Below, in pieces: positions 29,301 through 40,060 of a DNA stretch of 64,000 bases. The position numbers and the translations under genes were made by a program. The stretch lies in the NCBI RefSeq assembly GCF_964340395.1, contig NC_135566.1, positions 13,259,501-13,323,500 on the forward strand, read 5' to 3'. The stretch's first letter is position 1; each line of letters opens with the position of its first letter. Source of the DNA: Glandiceps talaboti (Eukaryota > Hemichordata > Enteropneusta > Spengelidae). The notes under the pieces are model-generated. The model ran no database searches, was not told where the DNA came from, and saw only the letters and a list, made by a program, of their open reading frames with translations.

Positions 29301-29978
29301 GTCATGTGTGTGTGTGCATACATATTACAAACATACCTGACAAAAGCCGTCTCGAGAACAAAGACAATTGAAAGAGAGGAAATAGCTTTTAAAAAAATCA
29401 ATATTTTTATAAAAGCATATTTCACTGAAAGCATCGGAAACAAAAGGAAAGGGAGAATGTTTCTGTAAGTTTACGCTTAATCTCAGTTGTAAGAACAAGA
29501 CAAAGGTTTATAGAATTTGCTTGATTAATTCTATATCAATCAGCACATGTCAACATCCTTAATTTTTAAAATGAACAAGCATTAGAAATAGACTTTCATC
29601 GCTGAGGGCGCTGTCTGTTAAAACCCACTTCACTGCCACGTCATATAGTTGGGAGCTATTTCATGTACATATGTATACCCAGTCAGGGAATCTACAACTT
29701 TATTTATTTTTTGAACATTTCTAAAAGATTGGGTCTTTGACAGGGTTGCCACTTAGAAGATATTGTTTTGTTTTGTTTTTCATTTTTGCTATCTTTTTCT
29801 ATCTATTTCATCAAATTTTGGAAGAAAAAATAATGAAAAATATGTACATGTATTATGACTATATCCTGCCAAAATTTTGGATTGTTGTTTTTACTTGAGC
29901 GACATTCAAGTTGAACGCCAAAATACCAACCGAACGAGAATGGTGCGATACAAGGCCAAGTGTGTGTCAAGCATATAC

Positions 29979-30100
29979 TTGTACACTTGTACGTAGTCCT
30001 GCTTACAGACGGTGCACGAGTCTATACTGACTTGACTCTAATTGTCAGAATCGAGTCCCGGATTACTCCGTATGCAAGCAGGACTAACTTGTACGTACAA
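29979..30100. mobile_element. Small fold-back element upstream of the UPF0390 gene
   Basis: GTACGTAGTCCTGCTTACAGACGG at the left is matched by the complement of CCGTATGCAAGCAGGACTAAC at the right. GAGTC motifs continue inside. It lies about 285 bp before the start codon. Confidence 0.65.
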
Positions 30101-30383
30101 AACGGTACACAGGGACGTCCCTGATATGGCACAGACAAGGGGTGATACGACTGAGTTCGAGCCGAAATACATCGTGATTTCGTGGTGTCTCGCAATGCCA
30201 GCAAGAAATGTATATGACTTGATTTTTTCGAGCAAATGAAGCTGATCCCATTACATGAATCAACATTCATGGGTTCTGCTGGACAATGACAGACTATGAG
30301 CACAGCGAAATACCAAACTGAAATCGAGGCCAGGGGAATCCTCGAGTGACGAAATAACCAACAATCAATTACACAGATGGAAG

Positions 30384-30489
30384 ATGGCGCAAGGGAAATT
30401 GAAAACGAAGGTCCAAGTACCCGGTAAATCTGGACGAAATAAACAAAAACAAAGCCATCAAAGGAAGGCTCTTGGTCCCAAGAAAGGAG
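30384..30489 (+). CDS. UPF0390 homolog exon 1
   Basis: AAGATGGCG is a reasonable initiation context (A at -3, G at +4). The exon ends GGA G|GTAAGT, phase 1, and encodes MAQGKLKTK through ALGPKKG. Confidence 0.9.
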
Positions 30490-32370
30490 GTAAGTTGAAG
30501 GGAGTTGATATTTAGGGTATACGAAGTAAGTTGTACACGACTCTCATTGTAGTTCATTGTGCAATGCGGAACTGACGCATGACGCCATCATTTCCGTTGC
30601 GACTACAACATACAACACGTGTGTGTAATATTCTCGCAGACTTGCGGACGGAGTCGGATAATGTGGTCGGTATGACTCCGTTCTCAGTCAGAGCATCAAG
30701 ATCCACGTACTCTCAAACTTGCGATGAAACGCCGATGCTGAAATTTTTAAGTTTTACACCAATATACACTTCTCTCCCATCCTTCAAAGGCAGCTTGTCA
30801 AATGATTCCAGTCATTTCTTTGCACAGCTCAAGAAAGACGGCTTTTCTCTCCAAAAGTTGACTTCCAGATCGTGAATGATAATGAGCTGTAGCGTCCTCG
30901 TTCACTAGTTACTATGTGTAATTAGAACAGTAAGCGTCTGTTATGGTACGTGACCATGTCCTATTGGTGTGTGTGGGCTAGTCAGTGAACGAGGGCTCAC
31001 TGCACTATCTCTTTATGTAATCAAATGCATATTTACAAGTTTGGAACCACTTGGATCTTTGAGACTGAGAACGGAGTTAAACCACAACCAATTATTTCTG
31101 ACTCCGTATTCGAGTCAGAGCGTCTTCAGACTAAGACCATCAGAGCTCTCCTTCAAAATCTCAGCTCAAAACATAGATCTGTAACTGATACATTCCATGC
31201 TCAAAATAATGGTAGAATCGATATACATGTATATAACAAAAGATATGTGGTTCCAGGATGTGTTTATGTTAAGTTATTTGTATTGTTATGCTGTAGGAAA
31301 CTTTAGGATGGAACACAATAAATAGTCTTTGTTTTTGAAGGCCAGTGGAGTAGTGGTACCCTTTTTATGCTGCAGCAGTTAATGTTGAATCATTTTGCAA
31401 CCTCTCCACTTGTTTTCTATAACTTAAAAATGTATCTGTTTTGATATTGCAGCAAGAGTATGTAAGCCAAAGAAGGCAAGACATGTTGAATTATCAAAAC
31501 TGAAAAGGGTTTGTATCTTCTTTGTTACTTTATTGCAACATTAAGAATGGTCATTTCTGGAAATATCAGTAACTCCAATATATCACATTTCTGTTTCCCA
31601 TTTTGCAACCATTTCCAAAATAAGAATCACAGTGACAGGATGGCATACTTAATTAGGATTTAGAATCATAAAGACGTGCATTAGTCTGCATAATGAGTGT
31701 AAAATAACTTCACAGGTCCATCACAGAAAATCAAAAAGTGTAACTGAGAATAGCATAAATTTCATAATGAAATTTTAACAGTCACCAGGGGGTGGGATTG
31801 ATAATGACATGTAACCTATGCTCCAGTAATGAAACATCTCGCACTGAAATGTGCTTCTGTATAGCACCCCTAGTGGCCAAACCATGCAATTTTCTATTTT
31901 TGAAAACCTGAAAGTGGCATAGTGTTGGCCCTTTATTGTCTCTCCTTGTTAACTAGGAATTCATGTGAAATTCTTAATGCAGTGACACTCATCCTCTTAA
32001 TTTCTGATTTCAAAAACTTCCCTTGGATGGGATTTCAGGGCATAAGAACATGCAATCTTCTACATATAGTTATTTATCTCTCGGCCTTCTGCAATCTTGG
32101 CAGTAAAATTGACGTTATATTTAATCTTCCAATGGCAGATTAAAGATTTAAGTGGTTGGATAAATGTTTGTAATCATTTGCTTTTACACTGTTGTAACAG
32201 GGAAGAGATAATTTGGCAAATTTAGATTGCCATACATACATTTTCTACATATTATGCATATTATGTGTTTATGTATGTATGTATGTATGTATGTATGTAT
32301 GTATGTATGTATGTATGTGTGTGTATCTGTCTGTCTGTGTGTATGTGCCTCTGTGTGTGTGTGTGCGTGT

Positions 32371-32436
<66 letters not shown>

Positions 32437-32630
32437 ACGTGAACAGCATTTGTTATTGAAAATTGTGTATTATTCTCCTTTCATCTCAGGGCATACAGAA
32501 AACAATTGGTATGAGTATTGAAGCAGAGATTACAGCTAGAGCTAATGTGGTGGAGCCTAAACCATTTCATCTAAGTCACCCAGCTCCAGATTTGAAGAAA
32601 GACAGAAAGAAAAAGAAAAAGACGAAATGA
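30384..32630 (+). CDS. UPF0390 / Leydig cell tumour 10 kDa protein homolog (C19orf53-like), three exons
   Basis: Exons 30384-30489, 31453-31508 and 32490-32630 sum to 303 nt, which encodes 100 residues plus TGA. The human relative is 99 residues. The protein starts MAQGKLKTKVQVPGKSG, continues with RKALGPKKGARVCKPKKA and ends in a lysine-only tail (KKDRKKKKKTK). The MAQG start, the GPKKG...PKKAR core and the Lys-rich tail are the family hallmarks. The splice sites are GGAG|GTAAGT, TTGCAG, AAAAGG|GTTTGT and CATCTCAG. The ATG at 30384 is chosen because it aligns with the family start; an upstream ATG at 30377 runs into a stop in another frame. The family role is poorly known; the highly basic composition suggests nuclear/nucleolar localisation. 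Confidence 0.9.
30640..31150. mobile_element. Fold-back element in UPF0390 intron 1, about 510 bp
   Basis: GACTCCGTTCTCAGTCAGAG near 30675 pairs with GAGACTGAGAACGGAGTTAA near 31060. At the centre, CCTCGTTCACTAGTTA (30895) pairs with TAGTCAGTGAACGAGG (30979). The ORFs at 30579-30875 and 31025-31306 are read through its arms. Confidence 0.7.
31453..31508 (+). CDS. UPF0390 homolog exon 2
   Basis: The acceptor GATATTGCAG is followed by ARVCKPKKARHVELSKLKR. The donor AGG|GTTTGT is less typical but keeps phase 0 into exon 3. Confidence 0.88.
32262..32434 (+). repeat. (GTAT)n-(GT)n compound microsatellite
   Basis: About 12 tetramers and then about 40 GT dinucleotides with interruptions, ending 55 bp before UPF0390 exon 3. 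Confidence 0.95.
32490..32630 (+). CDS. UPF0390 homolog exon 3 and stop
   Basis: The acceptor TTTCATCTCAG is followed by GIQKTIGMSIEAEITARANV and the lysine-rich tail, then TGA. The exon follows directly after a (GT)n microsatellite that ends at about 32434. Confidence 0.88.
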   Translation, partial: GIQKTIGMSIEAEITARANVVEPKPFHLSHPAPDLKKDRKKKKKTK

Positions 32631-32676
32631 TTTGATTGACGTTTTATTTTCTTTTATTTATGTATGTAATATTATA

Positions 32677-32682
32677 AATAAA
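32677..32682 (+). terminator. PolyA signal of the UPF0390 gene
   Basis: AATAAA lies 47 bp after the stop codon in an AT-rich 3' UTR, followed within 30 bp by a T-rich stretch. Confidence 0.7.
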
Positions 32683-32699
32683 GAGATCATGAGATTGAT

Positions 32700-33227
32700 T
32701 TTTATCATTTTTTGATGTATGGTTATAAATTATTGGATGTGTGGATTCTGTGGATTCATCTGTAAAATGCACCATGTACATGATGTGGCTTGTAAGTAAT
32801 TAAAGTTGTATACTGAGAATAGTTGACGACACCTTGAGCTGGCACAGCCGGCCTCAGGTGAGATCGAGAACGGATGACAATTTAGGGCGCCCTCTTGTGC
32901 CAGCACAACACATTGCCCAACATGCAGTTCGCTAAATATCGTCTGCAAAATTTGTGGAATCTACCATAGCTGGATCGGATGTGTATTTTGTCGACGGAAT
33001 TTATTATTTTCACCCTTTATTTGAAGGTTTGAGATTCGACTGGACGTTTCGATATATCCGATAAGTTATATTTGTGCTGACGAAGGCTGTTAGCCCGCTT
33101 CGAGGTTACCTTTATTCAATATTGTTTGCTGAGTTATACTGTAAAATACACCATTTCAATGTCAACTTCAAGTCTTTGTACAATGTCATAAAAGTCGGAC
33201 AATTATTTAAGAAACAAGAAAGAAAGG
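32700..33227 (+). promoter_or_regulatory. Compact intergenic/promoter interval of the RAP1-like gene
   Basis: About 600 bp separate the UPF0390 stop from the RAP1-like ATG. The interval is less AT-rich than its surroundings around 32820-32930 and 33040-33110. No TATA box at a convincing distance is visible. It contains a CTGACGAAGGCTG-type segment at 33075-33105, of a sort often seen near retroelement 3' ends. Confidence 0.35.
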
Positions 33228-33317
33228 ATGGCGTCTTCGTCAAGAGGTGGTCATTTCACTCGTTCATCGACTCTGCGTACGTACAAAGCCAAACCGGATA
33301 TATGCCCAACAGTTCAA
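33228..33317 (+). CDS. TERF2IP: RAP1-like exon 1
   Basis: AAGGATGGCG has purines around the ATG and G at +4. The exon encodes MASSSRGGHFTRSSTLR and about 13 further residues, ending CAA|GTGAGT in phase 0. The RSSTL element resembles HSSTLF before the BRCT of human RAP1. Confidence 0.6.
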
Positions 33318-36300
33318 GTGAGTTTAGTTGTGTTCGTAGTTTCAATCATGAAATAGAGTAACTTGAAATTAATGGTGTCGTGTGACATCATGTCACTTTG
33401 TTTATGGCTTTTACTTATAGTATAAATTATGTTCATTTTTTGCGGGTTTTAAAATTTGTTCATCGTATCACACAGCATTTGCTGTTTTCTGCTGTTCCTT
33501 GACCGTTCGGCATTACGGCAATACTATAGCATTACCGTTCATCCACTGCCATGTGCCGAATTATCGCTCGTATGTCTCCTCGCCAAATTTCACAGAAAAT
33601 AATTCTCAATGCTCTTCCTCCCCAGCATAGAATGTTTACGAGAAGAAGCAGTGAACTCGCACATTTTTCCACGTGAGTACAAAAGTTTTTTGTGAAATTA
33701 TTATAATATAGATTTTTTATTGATCTCTGTGTCAGAGATATGATCAATTATTATTTTTCTTGAGTTTTAACAGCCAACTACATTCTTGAAGACCACCAGA
33801 CTATTTTCCATTTTCCAGTATTTCACAAAAGTCATACTCATAAATTTACAGATTATAAAATCAGTATGTGAATGTGGAGATAAAAGGCAGGGCTGAGACT
33901 TGAGAACACACTGTACTCAATATGTCGTTTCCCCAGGCCCATTTTGAAAGTCAAAGTTTCGACTCAAAGGATATGCCGGAAACTATGTGTTACTGAAACT
34001 AAAAGAACGTGTAAAAGATAAACTGATTTTTACTTGAATTCTTACTTGAATGTAAACTTTTTGAAAGCTGGTTGCTCAGATCAACAGGTGTTCCCAAATG
34101 AATATTTTATCAAACTTGCCTACCTGTAGACTGGCTGCCAGAGAGGTCAACAAAATGGACAAAGATTACTTGATGTCTAGATATATTGATGACTGTGTCA
34201 AACATAGAATTGATTCAACGGTGTACAGGTATGTGTTCATTGTATGTTGCAATCAAATGAAACTCCAAACACCATCACCAGATTTTTTATTTTTTATTTA
34301 TTTATTTAACTTGAACAATAGGCACACAGGTGACGGACACCTAAAAACATGGACCCCAAAACAAATATGCATCGAAATAAAAGACATTTATTTAGCAAAA
34401 ACTAAAGTTACAGTACAAGATAAAAGAAACACCTAACATTACATGAAATGACACTTTATACAATGACAAACTGACTCCATTTATTAATAAATGAATGGAT
34501 GAATATTTACTTAGCTATATCTTTATTTTCATTGTCACTGGGAATGGTTATACATTACATTATTGTGATATGTCCATCTCAAGGGTGAAGGGGAAAACAA
34601 TATGTTTGATTTTATTCCAGAATTATTTTACAAAATGTTATTATTGTAATCTATACTTCTAAATCATGCAAACACTATTGTTTCAGAAAAGAAAAGAAGT
34701 TGAGGTCATCTTCACCATTGTTGTCAGTGTCAAAATCTGTCTACAGCATGATGGGGTAAGTATTGTAATATGTCAAAAACCATGTACTCTTTGATTTATC
34801 AATACATTATCACACCACTTGGACAAAATGGTTGCTCCAATATTCTATTGAAGAAGAAAAAGGTTGAAAGGTTACTCTTATTAATTTGTGTGATATTGTT
34901 GAGCCATGAGCAACAAGTAAAGACAAACTAACTCAGAGAATGGATTTTGATAAGTACTTTAAAGTAGATCCAAAGAGATTCGTCAATTTGGTTTTCTAAT
35001 AAAAACAAAGATTATATTGCAGCTTTCACACCCAAACAATCAGGGCCATCAGTCTGGTCCTCAATTCCAAAGCACCTGTCAATAACTAAGTAATGCCATT
35101 GACACCTGGCAAAAACATTTACTGAAGAAGTCTACCAAGTGTAGATGAAATATTTGGACAAGGGACAAGATAACATTTTCTGCTTGTGATAAAAATAACC
35201 TTTATTTAGAAGTTAAAGTATTTATTTTTAAAAAAGATATGGAAAGTTAACAAAAGTAATTTAAAGCGTTCGATATGTGGACAAATTATTGAGCAGTTAG
35301 CAGAGTTTCTTCTGCAAATACGTAGATAAAAACTGGATTTTTTATTTTTTATTATTTGATTATTTTCTTCCATGCCAGGCGTTTAAAATACACTGAAGAC
35401 GAAGATGATGCTATTTTTAATTATCTTGCTAAACATCGTTATGAATCATTTGGAGGGAACAAGGTTTGGAAAACTATGGAACTATTACAAGTAAGTTAAG
35501 ACTTAAAGATATCTGTTTCATAAAATGTCAATACATGTGTTTAAATTATAGACAGATTTGGGGTTTTCAACAATTACATAATGTTGTTTTAGACAAAAAA
35601 TTATGTTTTTAATGGAATCGCCCCCCTTCCCCCCAAAAAAAACAACAACAACAACAACAACACATAAACAAACAAACAAACAAACAACAACAACAACAAC
35701 AGCATTGTGGAGGGGGGAATTAGCTGTTGTTATATGCCCTTCCACTGGTGGTGAAGGATATCTGCCCTCCCTTCCACTGAGTTTCTATTTGCCTGCTAGC
35801 CAAATGCCTACTCAATGTTCAAGTTGTGCATGATTCACCCATTCTCCATCAGGAAAATGTTTTTGCTTTCCACTTAACCAAATTTAAGTTCATTTTGACA
35901 TACACAATGAGTGTTACTTTGCAGACATCATCATGTTTTACACTCCCACTGTATCCAAATCAGGACTTCCACACTGCCAGTGCAATTTTTTCTTGATCCC
36001 ACCAACTGAAAAATGAACAGCTACTAGTATTTGCAAGGACAGCTTTGTTGACTGCACTTGGTTGTATGAGGTTCACATTTTGACCTTCTAAGATGACGTT
36101 CTTTTCAAATTTTTTGCAGATTACAAAACACCCATGGCAGTCAATGAGGGATCGGTTTTTAAAGAGACTTCAACCCCAGTTTGAGCTGTACTTGGATTGG
36201 CTACAGAGACAGAAATCAAAAGTTAAGCAGAATTCCAGTATAAAATCTCCCAGTCCAAAGAGAAAGAAATTAAAAGTCAATCAAAATCTCAGTGTAAAAA

Positions 36301-37843
36301 ATCCAAATGATCCATTTACAGAAAGAGAGAAAGATGAAGGTAAAGTTGAAAAACTGTATACTAACAGGAAACAAACAAGTTGTTTTACTATAAACCAACA
36401 TCAGCTGAAGTAAAGCCATCAGGAGTGAATAATTAGCAACTTTGACAAATTCCTTTGTATCATTGTATGTTGATACACAGCTGGTATAGCCAAGCTTATG
36501 TAAATCAGTTTCAACAAAACTCCTGTCACAAATTTACAAAGTAGAGAATTGGAAACCCATGGATGATATGTTTTTCTGAGTGATACATCCATGCTTAGAC
36601 CATATCGCATGTGTAATAATGTCTGTTTGTAATGGAATAGCCACAATCAGATTGAGTTGGACTGTATCCAAGCAGAAGATAAATGTAAAGAATATAGATT
36701 TTTTTTTTGTCATTTTCCATCACTTTGATGTATTAGAAAACTATAATGTATGATTACATGTGATATTGTATTTTAAGTCTGTTGATCACACTTGATATGA
36801 TACACTTAGCTTTCTATTGTTGTCTAAAGTGAAAGATTATACCATAATTAGAATGTGTTGTATGGAACTTTGTTTTGTGTCATACAGATGCAAATGATAA
36901 TAGTATGAACATTCTATAAACTGAAAGCTGTATTTCTGTTTTGCTGCTCTGTTCTGTAGGAAATTTAGTGGAGAATATTTGTGACAGTAGTCCACAAGTG
37001 ATTGTGAAGAAGAGATATAAAGAAGTGTGTGTGCCTGATGTACATAATGATAATGAGAAGGAAAATGACAGCAACTGTATTGATAAAAATGATGAGGAGG
37101 ATAATGAGAATAAGAACAATAACCATATCGCAGAAAATGATGACAATGATGAGGAGGAAGATGAGAATGAAGGTGATGACAATGATGAGGAGGAGGAAGA
37201 GAATGAAGATGATGACAATGATGAGGAGGAGGGAGATGAGAATGAAGGTGATGACAATGATGAGGAGGAGGGAGATGAGAATGAAGGTGATGACAATGAT
37301 GAGGAGGAGGGAGATGAGAATGAAGATGATAGTGGAAAATATTGTACTACACCTAGTAGTATATCATCCTTTGATGCACAACTCATTGCAGCTGCAGATG
37401 CAGAAGACAAATGCAGAAAAAGGAAAATAGGACAAGAAAAGCATACTGTAATTACTGCTCCTCAGTTGCCATCACATGTGAAATCTGTTGTGGTGACAAA
37501 GAAAGCATGTGATGACAATCATTCTGTCTGCAATAGTACAGTTTGTAGTTGTACTAAAGCTGGAAAAGACCCAGGAAATAAAAGACCAGTAGAAATTGAA
37601 TATGAGAAGAATAAACATGTGAAATTGTGTTGTGACGATTCAGTTTCCAGTCCATCAAGAGAGCAGGTACTGGCACAGATAATTGGCAAGATTAGTACTC
37701 CTGTACGCCATGAGAGAAACATATTTGGTGGAAAAGTTAACATATCTAATGTGATAGGTAAGATGATGTGGAACGTCATTATTGATGAGCTTGTTGATGT
37801 AATAGAAAATGACCTTAAAGATGGAACAACATTTGACAAGTGA
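33228..37843 (+). CDS. TERF2IP: RAP1/TERF2IP-like telomere protein (BRCT, Myb, acidic tract)
   Basis: Exons 33228-33317, 34080-34228, 34687-34755, 35379-35490, 36120-36339 and 36960-37843 sum to 1524 nt with all phases consistent, which gives 507 residues. The second exon holds a BRCT-like C-terminal helix (DKDYLMSRYIDDCVKHRID), matching human RAP1 at DFISTQYILDCVERN. The fourth and fifth exons hold the Myb domain: RLKYTEDEDDAIFNYLAKH, then VWKTMELLQ, then HPWQSMRDRFLKRLQPQ (human HSWQSLKDRYLKHLRG). An acidic Asp/Glu tract follows, as it does in human RAP1. The C-terminal RCT domain is not recognisable. The family binds TRF2/telomeres and modulates NF-kB in vertebrates. Uncertain points are the join between exons 1 and 2, where part of the BRCT seems missing, and the C-terminal end. 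Confidence 0.82.
33626..33672 (+). CDS. Possible alternative RAP1-like exon
   Basis: A good acceptor (CTTCCTCCCCAG) and a donor (AC|GTGAGT) bracket a 47-nt open segment. It is phase 0 in and phase 2 out, which would pair with an alternative acceptor at 34087. The encoded residues (HRMFTRRSSELAHFS) show no homology I recognise. It could supply part of the missing BRCT region, or be chance. Confidence 0.18.
34080..34228 (+). CDS. TERF2IP: RAP1-like exon 2 (BRCT C-terminal half)
   Basis: The acceptor GTTGCTCAG (weak pyrimidine tract) keeps phase 0 after exon 1; CAACAG ending at 34087 is a phase-2 alternative. The exon ends TACAG|GTATGT, phase 2. It encodes LPTCRLAAREVNKMDKDY and then LMSRYIDDCVKHRID, which fits the last BRCT helix (W/Y-I-xx-C). 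Confidence 0.7.
34687..34755 (+). CDS. TERF2IP: RAP1-like exon 3
   Basis: The acceptor TTGTTTCAG and donor GG|GTAAGT enclose a short basic/serine linker (KEKKLRSSSPLLSVSKSVY) between the BRCT and Myb domains. It is in phase with both neighbours. The linker is not conserved in itself. Confidence 0.65.
35379..35490 (+). CDS. TERF2IP: RAP1-like exon 4 (Myb helices 1-2)
   Basis: The acceptor TTCCATGCCAG is followed by RLKYTEDEDDAIFNYLAKH, then GGNKVWKTMELLQ. The donor CAA|GTAAGT gives phase 0. The pattern Y/F-T-x-E-D-D-x-A-I and the central W are those of the RAP1 Myb domain (human FTDADDVAILTYV, ALWKAME). Confidence 0.87.
35641..35703 (+). repeat. (CAA)n/(CAAA)n microsatellite
   Basis: Interrupted CAA and CAAA units in the RAP1-like intron 4. 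Confidence 0.9.
36120..36339 (+). CDS. TERF2IP: RAP1-like exon 5 (Myb recognition helix and basic linker)
   Basis: The acceptor TTTTTTGCAG is followed by ITKHPWQSMRDRFLKRLQPQ, the Myb third helix. A Lys/Ser linker with the NLS-like SPKRKKLK follows. The donor GAAG|GTAAAG gives phase 1. If the donor is not used, the frame ends at a stop at 36413. Confidence 0.85.
36960..37843 (+). CDS. TERF2IP: RAP1-like terminal exon with Asp/Glu/Asn repeat tract
   Basis: The acceptor TGTTCTGTAG gives phase 1 and the frame stays open for 294 codons. About 37140-37330 is a coding minisatellite of 12-13 residue units of the type DDNDEEEGDENEG (about five copies). An ordinary-looking region follows with Lys/Cys-rich stretches and ends VDVIENDLKDGTTFDK. 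A possible internal donor (ATAG|GTAAGA) lies at 37756, so the exon may end there and continue elsewhere. No RCT domain was recognised. Confidence 0.65.
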
Positions 37844-39135
37844 ATCAGAAGAATTGAAGACCCCAAGAAAACGAAAATGTTAATTGAATATTTGAAGAAC
37901 AAGAATAATACTGTAATATATTCATATTTATAGGTTAGTAAAGATTGAAAATTTCATAAATTTAATGAATTTGAAATAATTTATCTTAATCATTTTTTGA
38001 GATTAAGTATTCTATATGGATAACAGATAATTTATGTAATATATATATAACAATATTTTGAATGTTGTTATTGGCATATGCTATAGTGAACAGGACTTGA
38101 TTTTTTTGTTTACCATTGGGCATTCGAGAATTTATAAGATATTTGACTTGATTGAATGTAGAGAATTCATCTCTTTGCTAATATACAGTTGAGAGAATTT
38201 TTCAGTTCAAGAATATTTCTGTATTTGATATGTATGTATACCTAATCAAATTATTTGTTGACAGAACAATGAACATTGCTGATTTTGTCAATGTTTCAAG
38301 GTATATGACCTTACAGACATGTGAGCCTAATTAAAGATCAAAGGTGTCTGCACAGGTACTACTGGTGATGTTCTCTTTTGTGTTTGGAATTAAAGCTTAT
38401 TTTTCTCCAATACCGCATCAACACAGATCAACTTTCACTTTTTCGCAATACATTTATTTGTATTTGACAGATGGAAGGCACATAGAAAATGTTTGATTGT
38501 TTCTTACTACACAATTAATTTACCCAAGGAAATATAACTTGTAAAACAGAACTTTATGAAGAATTAGAATAATGATAGTAAAGTGTTTTAAATGGTGAAA
38601 AATTGAAGGAAAAGGAATTTTGCAAAGAGGTATATGATAGCGCCCTCTAGTGACAGTAGTAGAAGTTATTGACTACATAAAGTTCTTGCTATGATAGTCA
38701 CTCCTACCGTAGCCTTGAATATGAACCACAGTCTCTCTATGATATAGGGACTTGTAACAAATTTTTGCAGAATATTGACTCATCATAAATGAATGTTATA
38801 TATTCCTGGATTACCCCACGTAGTTCATGTTGAGAACCTGCTATTAACATTCTTTACTGCTGAGCTTGAAATCCACATTGTACTCATTGTACTTGGAATC
38901 TGAATACCATTATGGTACCCCAGCTGTGAGTGTATCAGCCTGAAGTTGAAGGCTGTATAATGCATGATGTATGTCACGTAATACTATTACGCATTGTAGA
39001 TTTAATGAAATGTATATCATTATTTGTTTGCAGAATGCACTTTTTCAAAATGACATGCCTTTACATCCATCTGTGTAACACTCAGAACTGTGGTCCAAAA
39101 TATTAAATTGTGTAAAAGTTTTCTTCCAATATTAA

Positions 39136-39452
39136 AATGGCCATTTGGATGAGGATTAGGTATTGAATTTTGATTTTTGATTTATAAAACAATTTTACTA
39201 CAGCATCTTACTTGACAAATCAATATGAAACAATATTTGCAAATGTATAAGTTTGTAACGCAATACAAAAAAGCTTAATAATAACAAACAATCTACAGTT
39301 TATTTATATAATCTTTTACAGTGTATTGAGTTTAAACAAGGACTTGGCATATGTTGTTTCACATCGAGTTTTCAAGTAGAAAGCCATGATAAAAATAGTT
39401 TTATATATCAAAAATAAAAAATAAAAACCCAGTCCTCATCCGTATGGCAACT
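39136..39452. mobile_element. Fold-back MITE flanked by TTAA, copy 2
   Basis: This element shares the internal segments AAACAATTTTA, CTTGACAAATCAATATGAAA and AAGTAGAAAGCCATGATAAA with the 4442-4789 element, and the right end GTATGGCAACT. TTAA is present at both edges (39132-39135 and 39453-39456). Confidence 0.78.
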
Positions 39453-39613
39453 TTAAAAACTTTTAATCAAAGGGTGGATTCTAGTATTCCTTAATTTTCA
39501 TCCAGAGTAAGAAAACATCCATGACCCATAGATTCCGTTCTAAGCCCTTTATAATCATTGGAAATGTTTCTTCATATTTCCCATTTCCAGACAAAGTAAT
39601 ATATTGTGAAATG

Positions 39614-39770
39614 ATATGACAGAACCCCATGAGGTATGAGTACAAGTGCTTGCAGTGTCCTCTGCTCTGGTTGTATTTTCATGTGAGCGTGATGAGTGAA
39701 AGTGCAGCAGAAAACACCACAAGCACAAGTGTGTCCCACAGTGGCATTTATTGGGGTTCTGTCATTGTTA
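39614..39770. mobile_element. Small fold-back element, about 155 bp
   Basis: ATGACAGAACCCCA at the left pairs with TGGGGTTCTGTCAT at the right. Internally, ACAAGTGCTTGCAGTGTCCTC pairs with GAAAACACCACAAGCACAAGT. Confidence 0.65.
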
Positions 39771-39939
39771 ATTATGCTTATCCATGCACAGATGTTAGAA
39801 AAAAGACTCTTTCTTCAATGTCTGGTTTATCCAAAACAACAAAAGCCCTTAGAAGCAATCACACTGTTCATAAATGATCGCATACTCATTGCATACTGGT
39901 ACTGTATGCAGTCCTTTTTTTCGGTATTAATAATAATAA

Positions 39940-40060
39940 TGTTGGTTTTTTATGTAGCTCTTTCCCACTTTGTGTTCAAAGTGCTTTACAATTATTACCC
40001 CTGGCATGGATCTATTGCAGCACTACAGTGCAAATACAATAGTATATGCAAGCCCAATGC
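39940..40060 (+). repeat. Dispersed repeat, second copy of the 2280-2560 family
   Basis: CTCTTTCCCACTTTGTGTTC followed by AAGTGCTTTACAATTATTAC and CCCTGGC mirrors the reverse complement of the copy at 2395-2490. It looks truncated at both ends. Confidence 0.6.

Larger units (their letters stand above)
18975..29978. other. Rabphilin 3' UTR and intergenic stretch without recognised genes
   Basis: An AATAAA at about 19860-19865 is one possible polyA signal for the rabphilin gene, but several AT-rich candidates exist and the transcript end cannot be fixed. The stretch holds a TGACATCA-like array (20420-20945), a fold-back fragment (21426-21496), a (GAGT)n satellite, a CpG-rich MITE (22928-23385), a dispersed repeat (24255-24510), poly-G tracts and (CATA)n. 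ORFs at 22840-23181 and 25982-26454 show no recognisable domain and the first lies inside the MITE. Confidence 0.5.
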
